64,000 nucleotides of DNA from Gammaproteobacteria bacterium AqS3 (GCA_001750645.1 MEIF01000002.1:40951-104950); one strand, 5' to 3'. Positions 17,070 to 24,504 are shown, numbered from the stretch's first letter. Made by a program: numbers and translations. The notes: generated by a model from the sequence alone, not told the origin.

Positions 17070-17582
17070 ATGAAAGAGCAGGAACAGAGCCAGCAGGAAC
17101 GCGAGCGGCAGATTATGGGTCTGCGAAAGCGGGTTAACAGTCTGTCTATGCCGGAATTATGTTTTTACCTGACAATTTCAGGGGTCGGAAGTGTCTTGGC
17201 CATTGAGTCACAGATCAACGGAACACCAGGCATTCGTGCCACTATCTTTCAGATTGTGGTGGCACTTTGGTTCCTGCTCTTAACATTCAATCTGCTGTCT
17301 AGAATCGGAGGATTAAAAATAGACGAGGAAACGATGCAAATGGGTGCTGGCGAACTTGCGTTGAAGTTTAAGAAAATGAAAAAATTTTGCGCCAAAGTAT
17401 TCGCCTTTTTTAGCGCCGGCATTCTATGCCAGGGAGTCAGCATTCTGATCGGAGTGTTTGAGCTTTCCCAAACTTTGCTTGTCGGTTGTTGCGTCGCCCT
17501 TGCCGTATCGGTTTATGACTATTGGAAATACCAAAAGAGCGAAAAAATAGCTCGGCGGCTTGCGGAGCAGAGCAACGATTGA
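17070..17582 (+). CDS. Family-A small membrane protein, copy 2
   Basis: The 170-residue product has the same plan as its neighbours: charged coil, two helices, QMGAGELALKFKKMKKF, two helices, and YDYWKYQKSEKIARRLAEQSND. ATG 17070 follows GGGAGAG. The first helices diverge from copies 1 and 3 while the central and C-terminal segments are conserved, suggesting that specificity lies in the membrane or periplasmic parts. It forms a head-to-tail array with copies 1 and 3, each separated by barrel-gene debris. Confidence 0.75.
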   Translation: MKEQEQSQQERERQIMGLRKRVNSLSMPELCFYLTISGVGSVLAIESQINGTPGIRATIFQIVVALWFLLLTFNLLSRIGGLKIDEETMQMGAGELALKFKKMKKFCAKVFAFFSAGILCQGVSILIGVFELSQTLLVGCCVALAVSVYDYWKYQKSEKIARRLAEQSND

Positions 17583-17660
17583 TGCAGGAGGATTTCACCG
17601 CCCGGCATCCCATACCCCAGCAGCGACGGCCTGTGCCGGTGTCGGAGTGAAAATGTAACC
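17583..17660 (-). pseudogene. Short barrel 3' end remnant with internal deletion
   Basis: Reading the minus strand gives RLHFHSDTGTGRRCWGMGCRAVK. The first part matches the start of the remnant at 16734-16982 (RLHFCSDTGSRGG), and the second part matches tail DNA (CTGGGGTATGGGATGCC) after a deletion of the intervening region. It is convergent to family-A copy 2, as expected if the array grew by duplication of a gene-plus-remnant unit. Confidence 0.5.
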
Positions 17661-17701
17661 GCGTTGCCGATGGCTGGAGAGAACCTAGATGGTGGTGCTG
17701 T

Positions 17702-17716
17702 TGGGCTAGAATTGCG
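17702..17716 (+). promoter_or_regulatory. Conserved -10 element upstream of family-A gene 3
   Basis: Third exact copy of TGGGCTAGAATTGCG, 45 bases before ATG 17747. The identical spacing in all three tandem genes argues that each is expressed from its own promoter. Confidence 0.55.
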
Positions 17717-17746
17717 GCGGCTGCACTACTGATCACGAGAGAGACG

Positions 17747-18259
17747 ATGAAAACGCAGGAACAGAGCCAACAGGAACAAGAGATTGAGCGGCTGCTTGTA
17801 AAGCTTCGAAAGCAGGCCGGCAATGAATCTATGGCAGAAGTATATTTCTGGCTGATAATTTCTGGGCTCGCGGTTATCGTGTCTATTGAAGCTCTGGTTA
17901 ACGGTAAGGCAACCAGTCTGAACATTTTGGCAATTCCCTGTTTTCTGATATTCGTACTAAATTGGCTGTTCAGAATCACGGGCAACTCAGAAAAGGAAAC
18001 GACGCAAATGAGTGCCGGCGAGCTCGCCTTGGAGTTTGAGGAAAGGAAAAAATCCACCGGCCGATCATTCGCCTTTGTTGGCATCGGAATTCTATGCGGG
18101 GGGATCAGCATCCTGATCGGAGCATTTGAGTTGTCCGAGTTTTTCATCACTTTGTCTGGCCTCGGCTGCTTGTTCCTCGTTTCAGAAGCTTATGATTATT
18201 GGAAATACCAAAAGAACGAAAAAATGGCACGGCAGCTTGCGGAACAGAGCGACGACTGA
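17747..18259 (+). CDS. Family-A small membrane protein, copy 3
   Basis: The 170-residue product has the family layout with QMSAGELALEFEERKKS in the central loop and YDYWKYQKNEKMARQLAEQSDD at the end. Four hydrophobic helices are evident. It is the last member of the three-gene array and is followed by a degraded barrel end, then by intact barrel copy 2 on the other strand. Role unknown; a candidate immunity or accessory function is discussed for copy 1. Confidence 0.75.
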   Translation: MKTQEQSQQEQEIERLLVKLRKQAGNESMAEVYFWLIISGLAVIVSIEALVNGKATSLNILAIPCFLIFVLNWLFRITGNSEKETTQMSAGELALEFEERKKSTGRSFAFVGIGILCGGISILIGAFELSEFFITLSGLGCLFLVSEAYDYWKYQKNEKMARQLAEQSDD

Positions 18260-18261
18260 CG

Positions 18262-18428
18262 CAGGGGCATTTCATCGCCTGGCATTCCTGACCTTCGCAG
18301 CGGCGGCCAAGCCGGACGAATGCGCCAAAAGATGCCCCGCCGCCGGTACCGGCGAATGTCGATCCGCTGATGTAGACCCTCGTTCCACCCCTCAGTAACA
18401 GGTCGCAAGGTCGATTTGGCAAACGCAT
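18262..18428 (-). pseudogene. Decayed barrel 3' segment
   Basis: The minus strand contains TRVYISGSTFAGTGGGASFGAFVRL, matching the penultimate strands of barrel copies 1, 3 and 4 (TTVYISGSTFASAGGGASFGVFVRH), then jumps to damaged tail sequence. It does not match barrel copy 2 next to it, so it descends from a copy-1-like gene that was displaced. Confidence 0.7.
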
Positions 18429-18515
18429 TCACATGGCGTTGCAGATCATCGTGACCCATCAAGCGAGTAGATGCTGCTGGTTCTAACCCCCTCTAATAAT
18501 CAAGCAGTTCAACTT

Positions 18516-19571
18516 CTACTCAGACTCTGACAAAGGTTCAGTTCCAGGTTCGGGGGCAGTATCAGGGGCGGTCGGCTTCTCTGAAGATTCCTGCTCCGAA
18601 GCCCGCTCCAAATGCCGGCGCAATTTCTCAACTTGTTCACGTTTTAGCTTGCCCCCGAAATTACGTCGCACACTGATGCTCATAGACGCCTCACTCGGGC
18701 CAGTTGCAGCAAAATCACCGCCAATATGAATACTGGTGAACTGGCTGGAGGTGAATCCAAACCCGCCTCCAAAGCGCATCGCTGATTGTCGTGGGCGAAT
18801 TAACTGCCCATCAAGTCTGTCGCCCTGTCTGACGGTGAGATCAGCATCTACAGATAAGCTCACCCAGCTATTGACTGCGAAAACAATTGAGGGAACCACA
18901 TAAAACACGTCGCCAGAGTCATACCGTCTATCGCTGGACAGCAGTCGGTATTCCGGTGTGAAACGACTGCCAACGGTCAAGCTGATCACAACCGGATCAA
19001 GCGTGCGATAGGCGGTCAGACTCAGGCTTCCGCTGCCGGGCAGTTTCTCAAATTTCTCACCCTCTGCCACTCGATTTTGCAGCAAATCCACTGCCAAGCG
19101 GCCATATACTCCGGGCTTGTCCTTCTCCGGAGAAAGCGTGTGACTCACGCTGGCAGTGAGCGAATTCAGACTCAGAGAAGTTTCCCTCCGAATGCTTGAA
19201 CCGAAATTAGCGCGCTCATCAATTTGCGTGGCTCCCATGCGCACCCCGATCTCCGTGTCTTGGGTGAGGCCATAGCGCCAGTTGATATCTGCTGTCAGAT
19301 AGTCTGTGTTATTCCGCGAGTATTCCTGGCTGTGCGGGACCTCTATAACATCATCGTTCCCCAAACGCAGCAGCTGTGTGTAATAGCTCAAGTAGTTCGC
19401 ATCAACACTGGCGTGCGAAAAACTGAACTGAAGGCTGGACTGCTTCTCCGGAGCTTGAAGTATTGAGAATAGAAATGCCCTGCCGTCCTCATCCAATTGC
19501 GCATAAACGATGGGAGTGAATAGCGCAAAAACAAGGGCAGCCAAAGCGCGATAGACCCTCAAGCCCATCAT
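18516..19571 (-). CDS. Outer-membrane beta-barrel of Fap-like operon, copy 2 (divergent)
   Basis: ATG 19571 overlaps the C39 stop (ATGA); GTG 19577 is an alternative. The 351-residue product has a signal peptide (LRVYRALAALVFALFTPIVYA) and barrel strands homologous to copies 1 and 3: DINWRYGLTQDTEIGVRMGATQ, LAVDLLQNRVAEGEKF, AYRTLDPVVISLTVG, SIVFAVNSWVSLSVDADL. The C-terminus differs: no hydrophobic tail, but a cytoplasm-like basic coil (GGKLKREQVEKLRRHLERASEQ) and a Pro/Glu/Thr-rich end. It is probably the exit channel for the 142-residue substrate of this operon. Confidence 0.76.
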   Translation of the reverse strand: MMGLRVYRALAALVFALFTPIVYAQLDEDGRAFLFSILQAPEKQSSLQFSFSHASVDANYLSYYTQLLRLGNDDVIEVPHSQEYSRNNTDYLTADINWRYGLTQDTEIGVRMGATQIDERANFGSSIRRETSLSLNSLTASVSHTLSPEKDKPGVYGRLAVDLLQNRVAEGEKFEKLPGSGSLSLTAYRTLDPVVISLTVGSRFTPEYRLLSSDRRYDSGDVFYVVPSIVFAVNSWVSLSVDADLTVRQGDRLDGQLIRPRQSAMRFGGGFGFTSSQFTSIHIGGDFAATGPSEASMSISVRRNFGGKLKREQVEKLRRHLERASEQESSEKPTAPDTAPEPGTEPLSESE

Positions 19572-20266
19572 CGCCACCTTCCGCTGTCGTCAACGAGGAA
19601 ACGCAGCGTCTCATACGCCGAGGCCGGCTCCTCCGGTCTTTGCACAAAGCCGGGCAGAACTGGCCATCTGCGGTCAGGCGGAACAATTATCAGAACCCTG
19701 CCCCAGCCCTTTCCCTCCACATCCCACATGCGCATGAGCTGATGCGGCAGCAGACGCAAATTGCCCCATGAAGGATCGGCCAGTGCGATCAACCCGTCCG
19801 AGGGGCGCACACCTCGCACCACCGAAAAATGCCCTCTGCCGAAATGATGCAGATGAACGATGGCTGGAATTTTCAGCTTCAAAAGATCGCTCAACGGCAT
19901 ACGGTAACCAAATGCCTTGAAGCCGTATGTTTCAGCTGCATGAACCAGGTCGGCGTAAGTTGCAGCAAACGGCTTGCCTATTCGATCCAATATTTCGGTC
20001 TCGCTGGTCTGCACCCCATAAAACTCCCGCAGGACCGTAGCGACTGCCGCTGAACCACAGGAATAATCATGCTGCTGTAATTCAACCCGATCACTGCGCA
20101 AATCATTCCAAGTGCGGATTTTCTGCGGTTGTTCATGCTGGGGAAGATCACGCTTGTACGAGTGCAGATCACCTAAATGTTGTGCGATAAGAGGGGAGCA
20201 ATACGCTCCTCCCAACATAACCAAATGACTAAACCACCGCCAGCAGGATCGACCGTGAAGCGTCAT
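19568..20266 (-). CDS. Exported C39-family peptidase, copy 2
   Basis: The 232-residue protein keeps the full C39 site: Gln64, Cys70 in DYSCGSAA, His146 in RGHFSVVRG and Asp164 in LADPSWG. It has a longer N-terminus than copies 1 and 3, with a hydrophobic stretch (WFSHLVMLGGAYCSPLIAQ) that should export it. It sits 22 bases after the small substrate gene and overlaps the barrel by 4 bases. Divergence from the other two copies along with its substrate and barrel indicates that each operon evolves as a unit. Confidence 0.85.
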   Translation of the reverse strand: MTLHGRSCWRWFSHLVMLGGAYCSPLIAQHLGDLHSYKRDLPQHEQPQKIRTWNDLRSDRVELQQHDYSCGSAAVATVLREFYGVQTSETEILDRIGKPFAATYADLVHAAETYGFKAFGYRMPLSDLLKLKIPAIVHLHHFGRGHFSVVRGVRPSDGLIALADPSWGNLRLLPHQLMRMWDVEGKGWGRVLIIVPPDRRWPVLPGFVQRPEEPASAYETLRFLVDDSGRWR

Positions 20267-20288
20267 TCAGGTTGAAACTTAACCCTTA

Positions 20289-20717
20289 TCAAAAATCGCT
20301 TTTTCTTTTCACATTAGAGCTGTCCTGATCTGCACCAGAACAATAAAGAGGACGAACAGCACACTGTTTTCTCCTCTTCTTTTTCTTTCCAAACAACCGA
20401 TACGCTACATAAGCAGCGGCCACAGAGGGAATTGCCACGGTCGCTAACGAAGCTAATGGCGGTGCATAGGTAGAGTAATACACATATATTCCATTAGGTC
20501 CCAATCCATAGGTAAATCCATAACCTTCAACCTGAGCGAATTCCTCGTCACTCATGAGAACCGCATCCGTCAGCTGTCCGTCAAAAGCGTATTGAGCAGC
20601 GGATACCTCATTAAAAATAAAGCCGTCAGATTCTGACGGCTCAGAAGCATGCGCTCGAAGCGAGAAAGATACCGAAAACAGGAACGCGGCGATTAAAACA
20701 ACAGTTAGTTTTTTCAT
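20289..20717 (-). CDS. Small Sec-exported substrate with leader-like motif, copy 2
   Basis: The 142-residue protein has a Sec signal peptide (cleavage near AHA, residue 24), then VLMSDEEFAQVEG ending at Gly65, a near-perfect double-glycine-type leader element. Cutting after Gly65 would release 77 residues: an aromatic Gly-rich segment (YGFTYGLGPNGIYVYYSTYAPP), a hydrophobic helix (LASLATVAIPSVAAAYVAYRLF) and a strongly basic tail (GKKKKRRKQ) with two Cys. Size and composition resemble a membrane-active bacteriocin; an amyloid role is also possible. Only the first 20 or so residues and the motif resemble the other two substrates. Confidence 0.72.
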   Translation of the reverse strand: MKKLTVVLIAAFLFSVSFSLRAHASEPSESDGFIFNEVSAAQYAFDGQLTDAVLMSDEEFAQVEGYGFTYGLGPNGIYVYYSTYAPPLASLATVAIPSVAAAYVAYRLFGKKKKRRKQCAVRPLYCSGADQDSSNVKRKSDF

Positions 20718-20763
20718 GATGTCTACCCTCCCTGGGTGTGAATAAAATCAACTTGACTTTGTC

Positions 20764-20791
20764 AAGGTAGCAGAGTGGGGGGGGTTGTCAA
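20764..20791 (-). promoter_or_regulatory. Promoter of operon copy 2 with an 8-base C tract in the spacer
   Basis: TTGACA (20786-20791), a 16-base spacer with eight C, and extended -10 TGC-TACCTT (20764-20772). The tract is one base longer than at copy 1. Confidence 0.65.
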
Positions 20792-21125
20792 GCATCCCCA
20801 GTTGAGCGGCTTTCAGCCCTGTTTTTCTGCGGTTTCAGGACTGGCGTCAGGCGGTGTGTCGGCAAATTAAAGGCCCGGGTGTGTAGTCGAAAATTAACCG
20901 GGCTTAAGGCAATTCGGCAGCCGCATTCAATATCAATAGAAGTTCATTTGATCGGCTTTCGCGATCGCCGCATCCCTACTGTTGATAAGTTCAATGTGCC
21001 ACAGGCGGCACATAGCGCTGCAAATTATCTCGGCTCATCAGGCGACAGGTGCCGTCTGTTCTAATCCCCCTCCCTCTAAAAAAATCAAGCTAATTAAGTT
21101 CTATTCAAAATCTGGCGAGGGTTCA
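20792..21125. other. Intergenic stretch: conserved operon upstream block plus barrel-copy-2-like 3' flank
   Basis: The first 85 bases repeat the upstream block of the other two operons. From about 21020 to 21125 the sequence resembles 18440-18545, the DNA around the 3' end of barrel copy 2 (shared CATCAxGCGA, TTCTAAxCCCCCTC and AATCAAGC stretches). On the minus strand it even ends PEPSPDFE-stop, like PGTEPLSESE-stop. I read this as a further barrel 3' scar abutting ccmI; similarity is partial. Confidence 0.35.
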
Positions 21126-21698
21126 GGGCGAGGGAGTATTCTCGAATTGTTTTGAGTCGGTCTCTGACTCCCCCTCAGCCTCCCCCGCCTGTTTTTCGGC
21201 CTCCATTTCGGCCAGGACTTCGGGCAGGTCGGCGAGTTTGGCGGGCAGGCGTTCGGGCAGGGGCTTTGAGCGTCCGTGTACCGCAATGTGAATCAGCAGC
21301 CGCTCGGTCAGCAGCTTTTGATCCTGCGGGAAGCGCTCGACCAGTTCGTCCAGATGCACCAGGGCGGCGGGCAGGTCGTTGGCGTTGAGCAGCTCCCTCA
21401 GCAGCCAGAGGCGAAAGCCGCTGCGCTCGGGCTGGTCGGCCACCAGCGCCGCAATGTAGTCGCGCAGGTCGGCATCGGCCGTGCCGACATCGTTGAGCGC
21501 CCCGGCCTCGCTGAGCCGGTCGTAGGCCGCCTGCTGCCGCCAGGAGTCTCCGGCCAGGTAAAGCCCCGCCCCGAGGGCGGGCACGGCCAGCAGCGCCGAG
21601 GCGGCAATGATGCGCCCCCGCTGGTGCATGTCCCGGTAGTTCAGCATCAGCGGGACGGCCAGAACCGCAGCGCAGATGAGCAGGATGAGGGCAGTCAC
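21123..21698 (-). CDS. ccmI: CcmI-like cytochrome c biogenesis TPR protein
   Basis: GTG 21698 overlaps the ccmH stop (GTGA), giving 191 residues. There are two N-terminal membrane helices (VTALILLICAAVLAVPLML and IIAASALLAVPALGAGLYLAG), a signature of CcmI/CycH. A TPR-like segment follows (LLRELLNANDLPAALVHLDELVERFPQDQKLL). CcmI holds apocytochrome c for the haem-ligation complex. The protein is short for the family, and its last 30 residues are Glu/Ser-rich and run into DNA resembling a barrel-gene scar, so the C-terminus may have been replaced. Confidence 0.75.
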   Translation of the reverse strand: MTALILLICAAVLAVPLMLNYRDMHQRGRIIAASALLAVPALGAGLYLAGDSWRQQAAYDRLSEAGALNDVGTADADLRDYIAALVADQPERSGFRLWLLRELLNANDLPAALVHLDELVERFPQDQKLLTERLLIHIAVHGRSKPLPERLPAKLADLPEVLAEMEAEKQAGEAEGESETDSKQFENTPSP

Positions 21699-22387
21699 CG
21701 CCGGCGATGGCGCCGCTGAATGGTGGTGACGCGCCGACCGATCATCAGGCCGATCATCAGCAGCATGATGATGGGCACGCCCGCCCAGAGCAGAAAGGTG
21801 ACGGGGTTGACCGGCGGGTTGAGCAGCACCTCCTCGCCGTAGCGCTCGGTCATCCACGAGAACACCTGCAGGTCGGTCGCCCCCTCCTTCAGCATGTAGC
21901 GGATCTGAAAGCGCATGTCGACCGCCAGGTCGGCCTCGGAATCGCCGAGGCTCTGGCCGGCGCACTGCGGGCAGCGCAGCTGGCGGATCAGGCTGTAGTA
22001 GCGCTCGCGCAGGGCTTCGTCCTCAAGCCCGCTGGCGTCGGGCGGCTCTGCCGTGCCCGTGTCTGCCGCACCCGTGGCGGCCTGGGCATCTTGGATATCT
22101 TGGGCATCGGCGGCGGCATCCTGCTGGGTGCCGCCCTCTTCTGTCTGTTCGGTCTGCTGTCCAGCCTGCCCGCCCTCTTCAGCCTGCTTCGCCTGTTCAG
22201 CTTCCTCGGCCTTCTTGGCCTCCTCGGCCTCCCGCGCCTCCTCGGCCTGCTTCGCCTCGAGTTCCTCCGAGCTGATGATGGCGAGGTTGACGACCTCCCC
22301 GCCGCCCTGCCCGCCGGCCGCTGCATTCAGGGACAGCGTCAGCAGGACCAGCAGCGCCGCCAAGACCGATGCACCGGCGAGCCTCAC
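21695..22387 (-). CDS. ccmH: CcmH, cytochrome c maturation thiol oxidoreductase, with low-complexity insert
   Basis: The 230-residue protein starts with GTG overlapping the ccmG stop. The family core is clear: LRCPQCAGQSLGDSEADLAVDMR with the CxxC pair, LLNPPVNPVTFLLWAGVP and a C-terminal membrane helix. CcmH reduces the haem-binding cysteines of apocytochrome c. Between the signal peptide and the core sits an insert of about 70 residues, almost entirely Glu, Ala, Lys, Gln and Thr (EEAREAEEAKKAEEAEQ and so on). The usual CcmH lacks it; it would form a long coil or flexible spacer. Confidence 0.9.
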   Translation of the reverse strand: MRLAGASVLAALLVLLTLSLNAAAGGQGGGEVVNLAIISSEELEAKQAEEAREAEEAKKAEEAEQAKQAEEGGQAGQQTEQTEEGGTQQDAAADAQDIQDAQAATGAADTGTAEPPDASGLEDEALRERYYSLIRQLRCPQCAGQSLGDSEADLAVDMRFQIRYMLKEGATDLQVFSWMTERYGEEVLLNPPVNPVTFLLWAGVPIIMLLMIGLMIGRRVTTIQRRHRRR

Positions 22388-22932
22388 GGCGAGACGGCCG
22401 CCTGTGACGAGGCGGCCTGCTGCAGTCTGGGTGCGATCTGCTCGGCCCAGACGGTCTCATCGACGACGCCGATGCGCCGGTAGCGCACGACGTTGTCGAC
22501 CACCAGATAGGTCTCGGGCACGCCGGTCAGACCCAGCTCCAGCACCAGCGCACCGGTCTGGTCGGAAACGATGGTCTCGTAGGGGTTGCCGTGCTCCTCC
22601 AGCCAGGCGAGGGCGTCGCCGGCCTGGTCCCTGTAGTTGACCCCGACGATGCGCACCCCGTCCCTCTGGGCGCGCACGAACTGCGGGTGCTCGACGGTGC
22701 AGGCAAAGCACCAGCTGGCCCAGACGTTGATCAGATAGGCGCCCTCCTGGGGCAGGTCCCGGCTGGTGATGACGGCCTCATCGAGCAGCCCGGGCAGCTC
22801 GAACTGCGGCATGGCGCTGCCGACCACGGGGACGTCCTCGGGCATGCCCGGCGGCGGATTGAGGCTGTGGTAGAACATCCAGCCGATCACCAGAGCGGTG
22901 CCGATCGGAACCGCCGCAACAAAAATCCTCAT
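22384..22932 (-). CDS. ccmG: CcmG/DsbE thioredoxin-like protein
   Basis: The 182-residue protein has an N-terminal membrane anchor and a thioredoxin fold with WASWCFACTVEHP (redox pair Cys-Phe-Ala-Cys) and the cis-Pro loop TGVPETYLV. The family usually has WCxPC-like pairs, so Phe-Ala is a modest variant. It supplies reductant for cytochrome c maturation in the periplasm. Order ccmG-ccmH-ccmI with 4-base overlaps is typical; ccmF, normally just upstream, is 6.9 kb away behind an insertion. Confidence 0.92.
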   Translation of the reverse strand: MRIFVAAVPIGTALVIGWMFYHSLNPPPGMPEDVPVVGSAMPQFELPGLLDEAVITSRDLPQEGAYLINVWASWCFACTVEHPQFVRAQRDGVRIVGVNYRDQAGDALAWLEEHGNPYETIVSDQTGALVLELGLTGVPETYLVVDNVVRYRRIGVVDETVWAEQIAPRLQQAASSQAAVSP

Positions 22933-22954
22933 GCCCGAGCAACCCTGATTCGGC

Positions 22955-22966
22955 GGGCAATGATAC
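22955..22966. repeat. Left copy of a 12-base direct repeat flanking the insertion in the ccm operon
   Basis: GGGCAATGATAC here is identical to 29814-29825, near the ccmF stop codon, and the flanking bases are similar. The interval between the two copies carries the metal module and the Type ISP enzyme. Confidence 0.6.
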
Positions 22967-22997
22967 CGATGCAGATACCGATGCAGATACCGATGCA
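22962..22997 (+). repeat. Tandem 12-base repeat, three copies
   Basis: GATACCGATGCA is repeated three times between ccmG and the metal module, starting within the 12-base junction repeat. It may be a product of the insertion event. Confidence 0.85.
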
Positions 22998-23020
22998 GCG
23001 GGCGCCCACGACCGGCGGGG

Positions 23021-23063
23021 TTGACTGCCGGCGCCGAACACATACGATACCCCCCATGGGTAT
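23021..23063 (+). promoter_or_regulatory. Promoter with CsoR/RcnR/FrmR-type operator over the start codon
   Basis: TTGACT (23021-23026), 16-base spacer and TACGAT (23043-23048) form a promoter. Overlapping the -10 and the start is ATACCCCCCATGGGTAT (23047-23063), an inverted ATAC/GTAT pair around a C tract, the kind of site bound by this regulator family. The regulator gene is the last of the same operon. Transcription would begin about at the ATG at 23056, implying a leaderless or near-leaderless mRNA. Confidence 0.6.
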
Positions 23064-23658
23064 GCGAATAGCCGGTCTCGTTGTGTGCTGCCTGTCCTTA
23101 AGTCTCAACGCACGACCGGTTTCGTATTCGGGCGGCTCGACCCTCATGGCATTTTCGGACAGCGCCAAGCAGTCGGTCTACTTCCACTACTCCCCCACCT
23201 ACAAATACTCCCTGGGCGTCGAGGCCGTGAGGGGCGTCCACCCAGACAGGGACTACTCATATCTGCGCTTCACCTACCTGCTGAACCGCAAAAACACCCA
23301 GCACTCGCAGCGCAATATTTATTTTCAGTCGGGGGTGAGCCCCGAGGGCACCGGCCATCATTTCTACGGCCTTCACGGGGACTGGGAGACGCGCAGGTGG
23401 TTTGCCGGCTTCGGCCATAAAGAGGTCGCTGCCGAGCCCCGGGACTACTCCGAGCAATACGTTCAGCTGGGGGTGGCGCCCTACCTGGGCGAGTACGGCG
23501 ACCTGCACACCTGGCTGATGGTCAAGACCCGCAGGAACACCCTGTTGGGAGGCTGGTCGACCTATCCCGTCCTGAAATTTTTCAAAGGCAATTTCCTCAT
23601 CGAGCTGGGTTACAGCGACGCAGCCGGGGAGGATGTCCACATCATGTATCGGTTTTGA
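23056..23658 (+). CDS. Exported beta-rich protein of the metal module, function unknown
   Basis: The 200-residue protein has a signal peptide (MRIAGLVVCCLSLSLNA). The body is strongly aromatic and alternating (YFHYSPTYKYSLGVEAV, YLRFTYLLNRKN, YVQLGVAPYLGEYG, FLIELGYSDAAGEDVHIMYRF) and ends in Phe, suggesting a small outer-membrane barrel. It is first in a four-gene operon with an HMA protein, a MerT-like transporter and a CsoR-family regulator, so an envelope role in metal entry or export is plausible. An internal ATG at 23062 is an alternative start. No family recognised. Confidence 0.7.
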   Translation: MGMRIAGLVVCCLSLSLNARPVSYSGGSTLMAFSDSAKQSVYFHYSPTYKYSLGVEAVRGVHPDRDYSYLRFTYLLNRKNTQHSQRNIYFQSGVSPEGTGHHFYGLHGDWETRRWFAGFGHKEVAAEPRDYSEQYVQLGVAPYLGEYGDLHTWLMVKTRRNTLLGGWSTYPVLKFFKGNFLIELGYSDAAGEDVHIMYRF

Positions 23659-23671
23659 AGAGGTATTCACC

Positions 23672-24112
23672 ATGAAAACGAAAACGATTCCTGCGCTATT
23701 GGTGTTGTTGCTGTCGTCGGCGGCCTGGGCTGCGGGCGGTCACGGAGGGGGCGGGCACGACCACGGACACGACCACGACGGGCATTCCCACGACGGGCAC
23801 TATCACGGCGAAAGGGTCGAGGGCAAGCTCACGCTCGTGGATGAAGACGAGCTGGACGAATTCGCCGAGGGTCTCTCCGGCGCTCAGATCGCCGTGGTCA
23901 GCGTCAAGGGAATGGTCTGCGACTTCTGCGCCCGGGGCATTGAGAAGACCTTCAAAAAGGACAAGGCCGTGCAAAAGGTGGACGTCAATCTGGGCAGCGG
24001 CATCGTTCTGATCGCCTACAAGAACAGCCGGAAAATCGACTTCGACGACATCAAGAAGAAAATCCTGGCGAACGGGCAGAGCGCCGTTGACCTGCAGATC
24101 GTCAAAATCTGA
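23672..24112 (+). CDS. Periplasmic His-rich heavy-metal-associated (HMA) domain protein
   Basis: The 146-residue protein has a signal peptide, a His/Asp/Gly-rich metal-binding stretch at 23-45 (GHDHGHDHDGHSHDGHYHG) and an HMA fold with GMVCDFC (Cys83, Cys86), the metal-chelating pair. It should bind soft or borderline metal ions in the periplasm, like MerP, and hand them to the membrane protein that follows. The His-rich arm suggests a buffer role as well. It is 13 bases downstream of the putative barrel gene. Confidence 0.85.
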   Translation: MKTKTIPALLVLLLSSAAWAAGGHGGGGHDHGHDHDGHSHDGHYHGERVEGKLTLVDEDELDEFAEGLSGAQIAVVSVKGMVCDFCARGIEKTFKKDKAVQKVDVNLGSGIVLIAYKNSRKIDFDDIKKKILANGQSAVDLQIVKI

Positions 24113-24133
24113 CCGCCGCAGCCGCAGCCGCAA

Positions 24134-24502
24134 GTGATTGACGACAAGCCCGCCAATTTTCTCTCGCTTTTTGCCTCATCCTCGACGCTGATCTGCTGCG
24201 CCCTGCCGGCGCTGTTTGTCGCCGCGGGAGCGGGGGCGACATTTGCCAGCCTGGTCTCGGCGCTGCCGTTTTTGATCGTGCTGTCGCAGTACAAGTTATA
24301 TATCACCGCCTTTGCCCTTGTGATGATTGGCATTGCGGGATTTGCCAATTACAAGACCTACCGCGCCCCCTGCCCCGCCGACCCCGAGCTGGGCAGGGCC
24401 TGCATGCAGACGCGCCGGCGCTCAAGGCTGGTCTATTACTTTTCCGTGGCGCTGTTTGCCTTTGCCACGATCTTCACCTACATCATTCCGGAGGTTATCT
24501 AA
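24134..24502 (+). CDS. MerT-like small metal transporter
   Basis: The 122-residue protein starts at GTG 24134 and has three membrane helices. The first helix has the vicinal pair Cys21-Cys22 followed by ALPALFVAAGAGA, as in the mercuric transporter MerT (CC-x-LP). A second cysteine-containing loop (APCPADPELGRACM) matches the cytoplasmic metal-relay loop of MerT. Together with the HMA protein this resembles a MerT/MerP pair, but the CsoR-type rather than MerR-type regulator and the absence of merA leave the metal open. Confidence 0.75.
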   Translation: MIDDKPANFLSLFASSSTLICCALPALFVAAGAGATFASLVSALPFLIVLSQYKLYITAFALVMIGIAGFANYKTYRAPCPADPELGRACMQTRRRSRLVYYFSVALFAFATIFTYIIPEVI

Positions 24503-24504
24503 AG

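Noticed and set aside
22962..22997. CRISPR-like repeat
   Set aside because: The 12-base units are directly adjacent with no spacers; it is a simple tandem repeat.
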